Shown here: piece after piece, positions 1-13,663 of the stretch
Layout: each line of letters starts with the position of its first letter
Numbering within the stretch: the first letter of the stretch is position 1
Assembly (NCBI RefSeq): GCF_029867415.1
Contig: NW_026706179.1
Span: forward strand, 124,001 to 188,000
Length of the DNA: 64,000 bases
Source: Vicia villosa
Lineage: Eukaryota > Streptophyta > Magnoliopsida > Fabales > Fabaceae
Reading direction: 5' to 3'
Position numbers and translations under genes: made by a program
Notes under the pieces: model-generated
Told to the model about the DNA's origin: nothing
Database searches by the model: none
What the model saw: the letters and a program-made list of their open reading frames with translations, nothing else

Positions 1-1286
1 TCAGATTCCCACCAACATCAAATCCAACGCCTTAGAGCTTGCACTTACACCATGGACCTCTCAAACGCGCCACACAGGATTCTTCACCAGGTTCCTTTTA
101 AATATTTTTTTATCTATTTTATTTTTATAAACTCCCTTTTCTTTCAATTGTTCAAATTAGTTCTTGTATATAATTTTAATTAGGTAATTATGGTTTAAAA
201 ATTGACTAATTTAATTTGATTAATTTTAATTAGGTTTTATTAGGAAAATCAGGATAATTTAATTTAGGGTTAATTGATAGGTTAAATATTTAGGAATTAA
301 ATTAGGGTTAGGGCTATAATTAGTTAGAGTTATTTTCCCGATTATTTCGATTATTCGATTTAATTAGTTTAGCCAACTTTAATGGTAAAGATCACAAAAA
401 ACCCTAGAAAGATTATCAAAGTATTAGGGTTTGCCCAATCCCACTGGCCGTTTGGCCAAAATATTAGGATTTTATTTATTATTTGTTTCGACCGAATTAG
501 TCGGTCGCGATGGTTAATAATCAATTAATGTAATTAATTAAATCCAATAATAAAATACATCTATTTTGCTAAATGGTTTTAACCAAATCTATTGGTTACG
601 ATGATTAGCATACTCAATTCGTTATCATGTAATAATCAAATCTATTGATTATGAGAGATAACGATAAAATTAATAATTTAAATTATTTAAAACACACTCA
701 TTTGCTATTCGTGATAATCGAATCTATCGATCAGAATGGTTAGCAATCCTTCATTCAATTCGTTAACTATGGTGATCAAACCAATTGATCATCGCAACTA
801 ACGGTAACATATTAAACCAGGGTTGTACGCCACTTAAAACACTTAAAACTCATCTCTTCAATACTACGAATTTCAAAACTACGATAAAGTAATTCAAAAT
901 ACCTTGCAAACCACAAATTTCAAAACTACGATAAGGTAATTCAAAATGCCTTCATTTCCTCCAAGGCGTACAACCCTGCTCCGAACTATGTTGACTCTGA
1001 TTCTCCCTAAGGAGATACGTAGGCACTTGGCAACAAGGCGAGTCCCCTTCCCCGAAATCTCACTGTTCCCCTGTTCATTTCCTTAGCTATTAAACCTTAA
1101 CTTTTAGCCATAAACCTCCGCCTCTAAATTCAAAACCTTAGGAATGGGTTGAGGGTTCCTAACACCTTCCCTCGACCTGAATATAATATCTTACCCCGAT
1201 CTCTTAACTGCGTAGGGTTTCCTATTCGCCTTGGTAGAATAGGTGACGACTCTAAAACCTTTTAATTTTTAGGGCAGGTTGCTACA
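1..1286 (+). repeat. 3' part of an Ogre-like gypsy LTR (left-truncated by window)
   Basis: Non-coding LTR sequence ending in GGTTGCTACA at 1286, directly followed by copia LTR sequence that is uninterrupted in the sister LTR at about 21637. This shows the fragment is an insertion into the copia 5' LTR. It is clearly related to 31770-32711 (the same run of AATC/GATT stem-loops, the same GGCGTACAACCCTG segment). The left end and the left target duplication lie outside the window; GTTTG (1287-1291) is the expected duplication. No coding capacity is seen. Confidence 0.75.
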
Positions 1287-4200
1287 GTTTGTTAAGCAAG
1301 TCGAGTATTGAAAAGATGTAAACATTAGGGTTTGTTAAGGTAGATCACCCGAACTGTGGGATGGCTACCATGTTCTTCTCTAAACCTGTAGGGAAGAGAA
1401 GTATTGTTTTCACTCTAAACCTGTAGGTAAGAGTTGAGAGATATGTGTCTCTTGATCGAAGCTGATAAGCAAGATCAAGGTGGCTTTGAAGTGTGACTTC
1501 ACTCTGTTCTTATTGTCGTCTGTTTGTTATCACCGGTCGTGGTTGAAAGGGATTTGAGGGGGGCCTCATATCTAGGTGAGTCTTAGATAGAAATCTAACT
1601 TGGGTAGTGATTAAGTGAGAAGTTGTAAACGGGGGAGTTTAGCTTTGAATTTTTACTATCATAGTGGATTTATCCTTGGCTTGGTAGCCCCCAGAGTAGG
1701 TTGGTTGAACCTACTTGGGTTAACAATTCTTTGTGTTATCTATTTTCTGCACTGGTTTATTGATCTGGTATAAGATGTTATAAAATCGGTTATGACATCA
1801 GGGAATTATTTCAAAGCATGTGTTTCATACCCTAAATTTTTCCCAAGATGTTTTTACTCACCTGACTTGCAATTGCTCAAGACAATGCAAGTTCACTCTC
1901 TCCTAAGCACAAGATCCAAATTAGGGTTTCTTATTTAATCAAGGAATTTGAACTTCTGATACCTCAAGTGGATTCCATGGTCTCTCATACGATTCAAAGC
2001 ATCCTCATGCCAAGTTTCAAGCCCTGATTCAAAAGATTGCTCACTCAATGGCCCAAACGATCAATAATCGACTAGTTGACCTAAAAGTCAAAATATGGTC
2101 AAACCACAGTCAAAACATCTGATTTTTGGTCAACATCCTTATTTTGAAGTAGCATTAATCATTTGATCAAGGATTGATCATGATTCATCAAGAAAAGCTC
2201 CAAAATCATCAAAAACCTAAGTTTCTAAATTAGGGTTTTTAAGGAGAAAGTCAACCCAACTTTGACCAGCCATAACATTCACATGGAACATCAGAAATTT
2301 CCCATCCAAAGCTAAATTTGAAGGAAATTGAATTATCTACAATTTTGTCTCTCACAAGCCAAGGCCAAAAATGCTTCATTTGAGAGATATGGTCAAAGAG
2401 ATTATAGGTCCTCCAAAAAGTCAACAAAAACACCTTTTGGGTCAAAGTTCATAACTTGCAAATGGAAAACTCAATTGAGATGAAACCAGAAGGGTAATTT
2501 AGAGGACACTCTAAGCTTTCTAAAATGATCAAGAACACCTTCATAGGGTTAAAATTGAGAGAGAAACGCATCGTTGAAGTTGAGCAATTTTTAGAAAATG
2601 CATAAAGCCAATATGGAGCAATTTTGGATTTCTTTTCAAATGGGCCTTAATATTTAAGCCGTCCACGAAATTTCAAACCTATAAGGAGCCCATTAGTCAT
2701 ATAAATTTTATTTCATGATTTTATATTATTTATATTTGATTTTTATCCATTTAAATTCAAATTAAATCATATAAAATCACATTTAAATGAGATAATTTTT
2801 ATGATTTATGCTTAGTCAATCCAAACATCATCCAAAGGCCAAGATTGAATAAAATTATGCATAGAATTGAATGAGATGCAAATATAGAAAGATTTCATGT
2901 AAAATCTTTTTCAATTTCCACGTCATCAAATCATTCAATCTCTTGCCAAGTCTTAACCCTAATTCTACTCTTCTATATAAGGACAACACATTCAGATCAC
3001 AAGGGGACCCTAAGACGAAAACCCTAGTCCCCAAGAGGTATTCCAAACGTGCAAAAACTCAAAAAAGGTGTGAACATTCGTATTGCTAGTTGCAGCCTAA
3101 TTCAAAGTCAAACAGCCCTTCCAAGCATACCTCTAGGTAATATAGAACGATAGTGGATCATGGTTAAAGCCCCATAACATGTACCACGATCATACCATGT
3201 TCATGTTTTTTATGCATATGAAATTTTCATTTGTCATAATTTAGTGTTTTTTAATCGAATCTAATGGCATATTTGAGTTACTTGGTTGATTTAGAGAAGT
3301 TCTGGACGGTCGGAACAAAGCCATGACGCGCAAGACAAACTCCACCATTACTAGGGCACAAACGAAGTTGTGCTTCATTTTCATACTTATAGGGACTTTC
3401 AACCAAAACGGGGGCCATATTCTTGATCAGAGACCTATTTTAATGTGATCTGGGTTGTTTGCATATTTGTTTGATTCGAGTTTTGCAGGTTTCAAATATG
3501 CAGAATTATTCAAAGGTTTAGTCGCAGCTAATTCCGCAGCAAAAGGCGAAAAAAAATCTGCAGCTACGCATCAAGAAAGAGATGAACAGTGACCAACACG
3601 CGTGGCCTCACTCCGTTCGCCAGTCAATGCGCTCTGATTTTCTCTCCCTGCGTGGCTCTCAGTCATTCGTCCGTCAACGCACCTGTGGCCCCACTGTTTG
3701 ACTTCTGTTGAAATTCAAAAAATAGGAAAGCGTGATGGATTATGTTTCATTGACGCAGTTCCCATATCAAACAAACGCAGCAGCACAACTAGCAAGAGCG
3801 TGTAATTGCTAACCATTGGGGACCAGGTTCGATTCTCAGCGTCCCCCGTCTTTTTAACTTATTTGTTTGCATGATTATGTTCCAGATCCCACGCATCCCC
3901 ATCAATGCGCGCTACGACGCACCATCTATGCCAGCCGTCAGATTCAACTCCATGCCAAATCCAACGCACCTGATGCAGCGACGTACCATGTACCATCAGG
4001 AGTTTGCTACACCAAACTAAACGCCCATGCCATGTTTCTTTTTTTCTTTCTTCAGTTTTTATTATTTATCTAATTTGTTTTTTTCTTCTTCTTTTTTATT
4101 TTATTTTTCAAATCAAATTCACCACTTAAATATTAAAATTAGGGTCATTAGATTAATTTTATTATTTAATTAGGTTAGATAAATATATGATTAATATTTA

Positions 4201-6018
4201 ATTTTAGGATAATTAGATAGTTAATTTAATTTAATTTAGACTTAAAATTAAATAATTAATTTAGTTTTTTTAGTTTTTTTTATAAAATCAATTTAATTTT
4301 TTAATTTAGGTTTAATTAATAATAAAAAATTTAGGTTTAGCTAATTTTAATTAAACCAGGGTTTTCAGGTCAATAATTCAATTTTAATCCTTAATCTGAT
4401 TTTAAGAGTTCATCACTTACCTTTGCCCTCAATCCTAAAAAAATCATCTTGGTAGGTGTTGTCCGTCAACTAGGATTTTACCCTTATGTTTTTTTAGCCA
4501 TTAACTTTTAAAGCTTAGGTTTGCCTTTTGTAATTAAACATTAAATTTCTTCAAACGCGCATTCTCTTCTCATCCGATACTCCATTGATTGTCGAATGCT
4601 CTCTATTTAATTTTTCCCTCTTATTCATTATATTTATTTAATTTTGCCTTTATTTAAAATTCTGCATTCATTTTAATTTTGCCTTTTCATTTTACTCATC
4701 TGTTTATTTACTTATTTATTTAAATTATCTGTCTTTATTTAATTTTTGCTTTTATTTAATTTCTGCCCTTTAAATATTAGAAGGTGTATAGGTTGTCTAT
4801 TCAATTTTGATGTAATAGTAATTAGGGCCTTTTATTTTCTGCCTTTTAAATTCCGCTTTTTTTTTTCTGCATTAACAGGTGTTTATTGTAATAGCGTAGA
4901 TTTTAAACTGTTTATCATAACTGTTGTGGTTAGTAAATTAGGGAGTGCAAACCATGAACTGGATCTAGAATGAATAACTTTACAAGATAAATGTAATCGA
5001 AGTTAACCACGTGATTGTGCACCCACACACCTTTAGGGTAATCCCTCATCCCTCTGGTTGCTTTGTTGCCTTATTACTGTTGCTTTGTTGCCTTATTGAT
5101 AATGCCTTAAAATAGTCAAGTCCCTCGATTCCGAGGATACCTAAAGCAAGGTACCTTTAAAGATTGAAATCATCATATAATATTTTGTCCCTTGATGCTG
5201 CCTCGAAATAAAGGATGATTGTCCCAATTGCTAAGGTATCCTCGCTTGATGCCTAAAAAATTAATGACTATTATATCCTTCCCTTAGACTACCTACCCTT
5301 TTTGTGGTAGGGATAGTCTTGTGGCGAACGATAATTCCGATGACCCTTAAACATCCAATTGAAAGACTTCCTGCCCTTTTATGGTATGGATATATCCTTT
5401 CACCCGAAAGAATTAAAGAACAAGATAGACAATCTTAGGGTAGGTGTTCTTAAATGCTTGCTCACATTCAAATCAAACTTTCAAATTACTTTTCACACCT
5501 CTCTTTTCAAATACTTTCAAAACAAGGCTACACTTATTTACAAGCTAAAGTCCTTAACAAAATCCTTTCTTATTCACACACGACACTTTTCAAACAATTC
5601 AAACAAAGTGAGCTAAGCAATTAAGAGCCCATGGATAACCATGGATACAAAGGGTGCCTTACACCTTCCCTTTGTATAACCTACCCCCGAACTCAAAATA
5701 TTTCAAAGGTCTTTCCTGTTCTTTTTGCCTTTCCTAATTGGATAAAATAAAAGTCTGTGGCGACTCTTGCTTACCGTGACATTTCTTTAAAAGTCAGTTC
5801 ACCGTATTACAATGTGCTTTTAGCAAATCAACCCAGATCAAAACCTGATTGTAACCTCTGTGCTATCATTATGTTTAAATGGTTCCAGTATCCTTATGAT
5901 CATCTATCATGCTTGTGTTAAAACTGAAGATCATACTATCCTAATTTGGCAGTTTTATAACATACCAGATGTCATGACATCATTGATGACTTCCGGGTTC
6001 TGTCATACCAGAATTTCA
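1287..6018 (+). mobile_element. Split 5' LTR of copia-type element, partial
   Basis: The 5' LTR is visible as 1287-1822 and 5817-6018 (about 738 bp); the rest lies left of the window behind another insertion. It aligns along its whole length with 21636-22376 (the 3' LTR), differing at scattered positions (roughly 95 percent identity by eye). It ends in CCAGAATTTCA, followed after two bases by a tRNA-Met primer site. An Ogre-like solo LTR interrupts it at 1823-5811. Confidence 0.8.
1823..5811 (+). mobile_element. Ogre-like solo LTR (3989 bp), TSD ATGTG
   Basis: The start TTTCATACCCTAAATTT is a decayed form of the TGTCATACCCC start of its relatives; the end is CACCGTATTACA. ATGTG occurs at 1818-1822 and 5812-5816, and the empty site is readable in the 3' LTR near 22172. 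A TATA-like TCTATATAAGG at 2972 gives + orientation. Near the end is the family-conserved block with two CCATGG motifs (about 5630) and GTGGCGACTCTTGC (about 5758). No internal domain is present, so this is a solo LTR. Short ORFs inside it look random. Confidence 0.88.
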
Positions 6019-6020
6019 AT

Positions 6021-6032
6021 TGGCATCAGAGC
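6021..6032 (+). promoter_or_regulatory. Primer binding site, tRNA-iMet type
   Basis: TGGCATCAGAGC follows the LTR end CA by two bases (AT). It is the usual plant copia primer site complementary to the 3' end of initiator tRNA-Met (canonical TGGTATCAGAGC, one difference). The young element at 52678-61834 uses the identical 12 bases with the same AT gap. Confidence 0.85.
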
Positions 6033-9000
6033 AGGCATCCTGTCTGTTTTTAGATGAGATACATGGGGGATACTTTCTGGTTGTGTACAAGGTAGAAGAT
6101 TGTTTGAACAAGGAGTGTTCATATTGTATGGTCGCTTGAAGTGTAGGATGGACCTATTTGTGGAAGACTAGACCAACCTGACCAGAGCTGTTGTACCTGC
6201 TTGATGAAAGAAGATAATAAAGCTGGAATAAAGAGAGTTAAATCCAAAGACTTCATGCGGGAGTGAAGAATTTGAATTGAATTTTTCAACTTATATTTAG
6301 CACAGAGAAGAAGATTGTCAAAACCTTCATGCGGGAGTGAAGATATTGATAAGGTAACTTTTGTGCTTATGTGTTTCCATCTGGTCAAGATCTTGGTAAA
6401 GTCTAGTCTATTGCTTGGGGAAGAAGCAAGCGTATTGTAGGATTGATTTACTTTCAATCCTTAGATGTCATGCTTACAATTGAATTATGGAGTAAGCAGT
6501 ATGTAAAGTCTGTTGAAATATGGCTATATTCCGCTGCATGGCTTCTGATACAACCCTCAAAGTACTAGAAGATTTCTAGGGTTATATTTTTATTAACAGG
6601 ATATTTGGCAGAGTTTTCAACTGTATTAAAAGTGTCAAAGATACTTGAGTCCTTCTCAAGTCCACTCATAATGACATTTGTTAATAGTGTTGATGAGTAT
6701 CAATTGATCAATGATTCTCATATACATCTGCAAGTTGTTTGAAGATGTTGAAGATAATGTTTTTTTAAGGAGATAAAACTGATGTTCTATAAGATGTTAG
6801 AACATTATTACTACTGGCATGCAGCTACTAGTTGAAGAATAGATGTTTTGGGTTCTAAACAAATGTAGCGTGAGTACATATGTTTGGAACCTACTCCTGA
6901 TCTGGAAGAGGAGACATCTGTTTTCTATTAATTGATCAGGACACGATCAACAAAATTTTCTACTCTAGATGTCAGTTTATTTCTGACCTAAGCTCATGGG
7001 AGTATGGAAGTTGAGCTCAATGCAAGTAAAAGGATTCATAAAGGTATTATCTACAACCCCTTTATGAGAAATCAAGATGAGCTTATATCTGGTATATCCT
7101 TATGATCAAAGGAACCAGATATGTGGAAGTTTATTCATGACCATAGAACATAGTTTGTTTTGAGCTGAATACTGTGATCCAACCACAGTGGTTTATGGTC
7201 CTGAGTATTGACTACCCAAACTATTATATTGAAAGGGTATTGTTTGAAGAATCAAGGGAGACAAATTGCTTTGAAGAATATGCATATTTCTGTGTCAAGA
7301 ACCTAGTTGAGGGAATCTCCTCTGTAGGTACAGACTATGGCATCCATCATCTCAAAATCAGAATGAAAGTCTGAAGAAAAGCTTATTGAGATGTGGCTCA
7401 TATCATCCCTTGTTTATGTTGATTGTTTGGCTGTAAAGGTGGTGTTTATTGTGCTTCCTATGTTCCCCCTAAGTGTTATGGATGAGATATTATGGATGAC
7501 AACCCCAAAACCATAATGGATGATGTCGTAGCAGATGTTAAAACATCATTTTAATGTGTTTTGTCATGGAATGTATGTGTTGTTGCCTGGAAGTAAGAGT
7601 AAGTGTGAAGAAGTAATCAGTCAGGATAATATAGTGTGAGTAGATAGTCCTAACTGACCAATTGGCAGGTACTTTGACGGGAGACTTGGTACTTATTAGT
7701 ATGTAACATGAATACCAAACTACATATACTCTGGCGGAGCTGAGTGTTTGTCTAAAGGATTCATGCTATATTGTGAACTGAATGTCAGTATTAAAGTTCA
7801 CTATGGTCTTCACAAGTTAAGGATGTGTGGCAACATTATCTGGTGATTATTTGAAGAGATGATTTAATTTAGAAGATGCATACAGATGCTGTCAAATATC
7901 TTGATGGGATCTGGATATTTGTGTGATAACTATGTGGAAACCTAAGTCAAGAAGAGATGAAGTCTATGATGTATAGAAGAGAATGTGCTAATATAACATC
8001 ACAACTACTGAAGACACCAGAGATTGAAGAAGGCAAATAAGGTTCAGACTCATCTTTTGAAGACATACTCATGGTTAACTATGTGGTTTCCTCTAGTACA
8101 AGTTACAAAGTGTGGCAATTTGAATCTTGTGTAGAACGTAAACTAAGGATTCCTAATTTGGAAAATGTGGCAAATTCCAAATAAAGAATGCTTCAAGAAT
8201 TATAAGGACGAACATCAAAGATTTCCTTAATTTGTATATCTTAGGAGGAATAAAGAGTATGTAGTTCTATCAACTAGTGTGGATGATTGGTGTGTGTATT
8301 TAGATTTTCTGGAATGTGACTGACGAGTTAGAAGAGGTATATTGTTTGTAATGACATCTAACATTTCAAAGTCAGAAGGTCTAGATTCTGTGACTATCTG
8401 AAGAAGATTTTTGAGATGTTTCTAATGCTTCGTGTGTTTGAGATATGACCTGAAATTTTGATCAGCTACTGATGGTTGATCCCCTTGTGTTCCTCTACAA
8501 GAACTATGATTGAGTTACTATGAAGGCTGCCTTAAAGAACCATAGTAAATGTTGGATTCTTGTGACTGAGACTGATGTTTGAAGAGATGCTGGAACATCA
8601 TCTCAAGTGTTTTGATCGTTCATCCAAGGAAGTTGAGTTGGTTAAAATGAAACTAATGTCAGACGTGTGTAGAAGAAGGATGTCAGATCAATTGTCCTAC
8701 CTTGTGTGAGAAGGTAATATTATTCTGACAAATAGTAAATACTTTGACGGGAGACTAAGTATTTGTCTATTGGTGTATTTATCTAGAAGTTACGCATGTC
8801 TACAGTATGAACAATTTGACTCTGAGAGTGTACTTAGATTTTTAAGTAACTGTGGTAGAGAAGTTTGAAAGTGGTGCTATGAAGTATGACAAACAGAGGT
8901 AGTCTTATCAGCTGGCTGTTTCAGAAATTGTGTGAAAGTTTTTTTTGTGTGGTTGATGAACTGATTGAGAAGTAGTAATTATGATCCTTTGTCTATGATG

Positions 9001-11186
9001 TGAAGCTAATGTCATACATGATGTAACAATTACACTATGTGTTATACTGGAAGATTGTCTAGGATTGTGCATGGAAAGGTTGAAGAAGCAGCATTATTGT
9101 CTCAAGTAGCTGTTTTGAGAAAATGTGTGTTGGAATAAGGCATATTCTAAGATTGGTGGTAGTAGTATGTTCTGGCATTACATAATCCTATCATGATGAA
9201 AGCCTTCACTAGGAGTTAGTGACTGTAAGGACAGAAGTGATATGTCCGATTGTGAGATCTGATCAAAATGGCTAAAGATAAGGAGAGTCCTTCTACTAAA
9301 AGAGATTGACAGTCATTATGTGTTATGGAATATGTGAGAAATTCCAAATCAAGTGGATTTTTGTGTAGAGTTGGCATTCTCTTAGTGGTTTTCACCTGGT
9401 GTCAAGTAAAGGAGCATTGATTGTTAAGGCTATTGTTTGTATTTGTTTGGTATAGATAGCTGTGAAGCTTGTGTATGCACAGTTGTTGTCTTCTGGTAAG
9501 GATTTGATGTCAAACAACATGTTGTGACATTTGACTGTTATGTGTGACTGATTGTTCCTAAGGCTAATGTGCAGATCTATATGTGTGAAGCAAGCTCATG
9601 CCGATATGTCCATCAGGAGGCTCTGAAGATCAGTTGTGGTTAGGAATGGAGGAGTTTTATATGGAACATGTGATGTGGTGTTGTCTTATTTCATTGAACT
9701 GTGCTAAAAAGAAGAACTGAATTCAGCTACTGGATACTTTATCAAAATGCTCAGACATATAGTTCAACGTCATGATCTTAGTTGGTTAAGTGGATTATTC
9801 CTCAGAATGGAAACTGTGTCTTCAGAAAAGCCTGTCTCATAGCAGTATGTGGAAGATGCAAGAAGGGGGAGCTTATTAACTAGATATCATATCAGTAGAT
9901 GTTGCTTATATGATGAGACTGTTCTAATTTACTACTGACTGTTTTCTCAATAATAAAGTTAAGGAGGAGCATCGGTCTATGTGTAATTGGGAAGTGAATG
10001 TTTATGGTGGTGTAGCTATGTATGTTCTCAGTAATGCTATCTATGATGTCCAACAACTGAGGAGGAACAAAAAGGATTCTAGAATATGAGGAGATACATG
10101 TGAATTGTATTGTGTTTAGCATAACAGGACTATTGTGTCTATGACAGGGGGAATTATTAGAGTGATTGCGAGGTCATTAATTGGGTCGATAGGATTTTTT
10201 CTCAAGGATAGTTGAAGAGGCTTGGTATGTGTGTTTGAGTAGTGAAAAAGTGGCAATGTCTAACAGGATGTCATGACATGTTTAAGGACATAGTAACTTC
10301 TGAGCCTAACAAGGAAATTTTCATTGATATTATCTATACACATCAGTGGACGGTGTAATGTTTAATTGATGACTATGCATGCGTTGGTTTTAAAGATAAC
10401 TCTTTCTAGAAGAAACAGTCAAAAGCCGCTTTCGAAAGATTAATTGCTTTTGGAAATGTTTCCTAATAACGCGTTTGACCATTGAACAAGACCAAAGACG
10501 ATCGTTAATTTCCATGAATTCAAATGGCTATATAATGGTGTCATAACATATCGCATACATCAATCTCCTTCAGTATGTCTTTCGTTTGTGTTCTAATAAG
10601 TTGTGTCTGGGTTTGGTATTGTGATGGGTTTTTATGCCAAGTGCTAGCTCGAAAAAGAGAAACATGGGCTGGGGATGCTGTTCGTTTTTGTCATGAATTC
10701 TTCTGTAAGGTCTCCAAAAAGTGTTCATCCTTATGCATTGTCATGCTTATTGTAGGAACTGGTGTAGTTGTGATTTGTGATATGAGTTATGAACACAATT
10801 GTGATTTGTGTCTGAGTTACAAGAAGTGTCGGACTCATCCCTTATCTTCTTCCTCATGTACACCACAATGTGTGTACTTAACAGAGGAAGTTGATGGTGA
10901 TGTCCATCTGAATGTTATGACATCGATTCACTCTTTGTCATATTATGGCTAAAAAGGGGGAGAGATGTACGAATGTACTTTGAAGTCCACTGCTGTCAAA
11001 AGAAACAAAGGATTATTTGAAGACAGCGTGGATTGAAGATGTTGAGAAGACTTAGAGAATTTCTGGAGTCTCTGCCAAAGATGTGAAAGACCTGGTCTTC
11101 TTAAGTTTTTTTTTGTTGTTTACCTATTGCTGCTAATTATGTGTAATTGTTTTAATGCCAAGATGTATAGTTTTAGCCAAAATAAG

Positions 11187-11200
11187 CCAAAGGGGGAGAT
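11187..11200 (+). promoter_or_regulatory. Polypurine tract of copia-type element
   Basis: CCAAAGGGGGAGAT is immediately followed by TGTTAATGCC, the start of the 3' LTR. This is the standard plus-strand primer of SIRE/Maximus-like copia elements and matches the AAAAAGGGGGAGAT of the young element in this window. Confidence 0.85.
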
Positions 11201-11536
11201 TGTTAATGCCTTGATATATGTGATTATCATTTATGTTTGGCTAAAATATAGTAGCAACAATATGTAATAGGATGTAGAGTGTAACACCCATTTTCTAACC
11301 CCAAATATATCATACAATCTCATAGAGTAATCATGCATAAGGAAAAAGGGCGCCACATGTTGATTTCCATATAATGAAAATCCCAAAATAACATACATAC
11401 AACATTCATAATATGCAAAGATCATATTGTAACACAATAATGTAAATCTCATGCTTCCATACTTTATGCATAAACGCTTGCAGAAAAAAAAAGAATTGCT
11501 ATCACATAAATTCAATGAATATGTCCCATACCATAT

Positions 11537-13548
11537 TGTCATACTCCAAAATTTGCCCATACTACTTTTCTCTTATCCAAGTTCAAATCAAGACACAAAG
11601 CTCCAAGACACACTCTCCTAAAACAAGGCTCAGAAACTAGGATTTGGTTCGTTCAAAGGAAAATTAATGAATCAATGGCTCCAAGGCATCCCACATGGCC
11701 CAAGATATCTCACATTACCTCTATGACAAGTATCAAGTCTTAGCTTAAAGGATTGGTCACTCAATTGTTCAGAAAGTCAACAATCGACTAAGTTAACCTA
11801 AAAGTCAACTGTGGTCAAAGTACAGTCAAAACTCCTGATTTTTTGTCAAAATCCTCATATTGAAGTATCATTCACCATTTGATCAAGAATTGATCATGGT
11901 TAATCAAGGAAAGATAAAAAATCAACAATTCAAAAAGTTTCTAAATTAGGGTTTGAATAGGAGAAAGTCAACTGAACTTTGACCAGCCATAACTCTCACA
12001 TGGAACATCAGAAATTTTCCATCCAAAGCTCATTTTGAAGGAAATTTGATTCTCTACAAATTTGTGTCTCACAAGCCAAGGCTAAAAATGCTTCATTTGA
12101 GAAATATGGACCAAAACATTATAGGTCATTTTCAAAAGTCAACAAAAGGTTACTTTTTTCAAAAGGATACACAAGGAGCATGGAAAATAATTTTAATATG
12201 AGACCAAAGACACTGGTTAGAGGACTCTCTAAGGTTTCTAAAACGTCCTAAAACACTTCCATACATAAAAAATTGAGAGAGATAGACCTTGTCAAAGTTG
12301 GGCTATTTTGAAGGGAAAAATGTGAAAGAATTGGAAGATTTTTGCAAATGGGCCCAAGTTATTTTGATTCAATCTTGATCCACAAGCTATCCAAGGCCTA
12401 AAAATCATTTGCCACGAATTTACTTAAATTATTTGATTTATTATGAATTTTTATTCATATTAAAAGTGATTAAAATCAAAATAAATCATATAATAGAAAG
12501 AAATTTGATTTGATTTTATTTTTAACCAATGCCAATCATCATTAAACCATATATTCAATATAATTTCGGGCAAGAGAGATTGGTTCCATAAAAATTGAAA
12601 TTGAGCCAAATTTGGAAAGGATATGAAGAAAATTTCAATCAAATTTCCATCACATTCAATCATTGATTCAAAAGAGATTTGATCAATTTCTTGACCTAAA
12701 GCTTCCCCTACAAGTACATAATCAATTCAGAAGGCAAGTGTTACAAATTTCGGCCTCAAGAACCATCAAATCCGAGTGAAAAAATCAAGAAAAAACTCAA
12801 GATTCAATTCTGAGTTTAAGGCCAACTCAAGAGTTGCTATTGATTCAAACACATTCCTAAGGCATCTCTGAGTGTGTCTCGATCATTCCCAGGTTCTAAA
12901 GCACCAAGAACGAATCACTGTAAGTCACTTCTTGGCCGATTTCTATTCTGATTCGAATCCAAGCATTGATGCATTATTAATCAAATTCATATGCATATAC
13001 ATGTTTGTCATATTGCTATTAACGTTTCTGGAGCTTTAATTAAATTTCTGGGCGTGTTTGAGACGAACTCCATTTGTTAGGGTTTAGAGGTTTCAAATTA
13101 GGGGTTTCCTCTACAGGCAAAATTAGGATCAATTGGAGCCATGGTTGAACTCGCAAGGTCCATACGAATCTAATGGACCTATCGCGAAAAATTTCTATGT
13201 TTGTTTGCCCCTATTCGCTATTTTGCAGGTATGAACATGACATATTATAGCGCTTTTGATAATAAGCGTTGTTAAAAGCTGAGGCTGGAGGAAGAAGACG
13301 ACCTCGTGGCGTCACCTGATTGGCCGGTTCAAATTTCCTGCGCGCGCTTTTGTTGTTTGGTTCAGATGGATCGCCCGCGACATGAAACACGCATTACCAT
13401 GCGCCCTCACCATGCTGGCCATTCATCTCATCAGGCCTTCGATCCAACGCAAGCAAAGCTGGAGGTGCACCATGGACTGCATACGTGAGCCTCACTGGAT
13501 CAGCAGCTAAGTTTTCCAAATTTTTTTATATTTAATTATATAAATTCC

Positions 13549-13597
<49 letters not shown>

Positions 13598-13632
13598 TTT
13601 TATTTGTTTATTTGTTTTTCTTTTATTTATAA

Positions 13633-13663
<31 letters not shown>

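Larger units (their letters stand above)
6019..11200 (+). mobile_element. Internal region of large non-autonomous copia-type element (LARD-like)
   Basis: It begins with a primer binding site and ends with a polypurine tract directly before the 3' LTR. No gag, protease, integrase, reverse transcriptase or RNase H motif is recognisable in about 5.2 kb; the longest frame (10575-10952, 125 codons) has no known motif. It is therefore either an ancient decayed copia element or a large retrotransposon derivative. A motif TACTTTGACGGGAGACT recurs at about 7670 and 8739. Purine tracts resembling a polypurine tract also occur at about 9864, 10147 and 10955. Confidence 0.7.

Noticed and set aside
10575..10952. 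125-codon frame with Cys-rich start, possibly a small secreted protein
   Set aside because: Sits just before the polypurine tract inside the copia-type element; no recognised motif and no other support. Left as part of the element.
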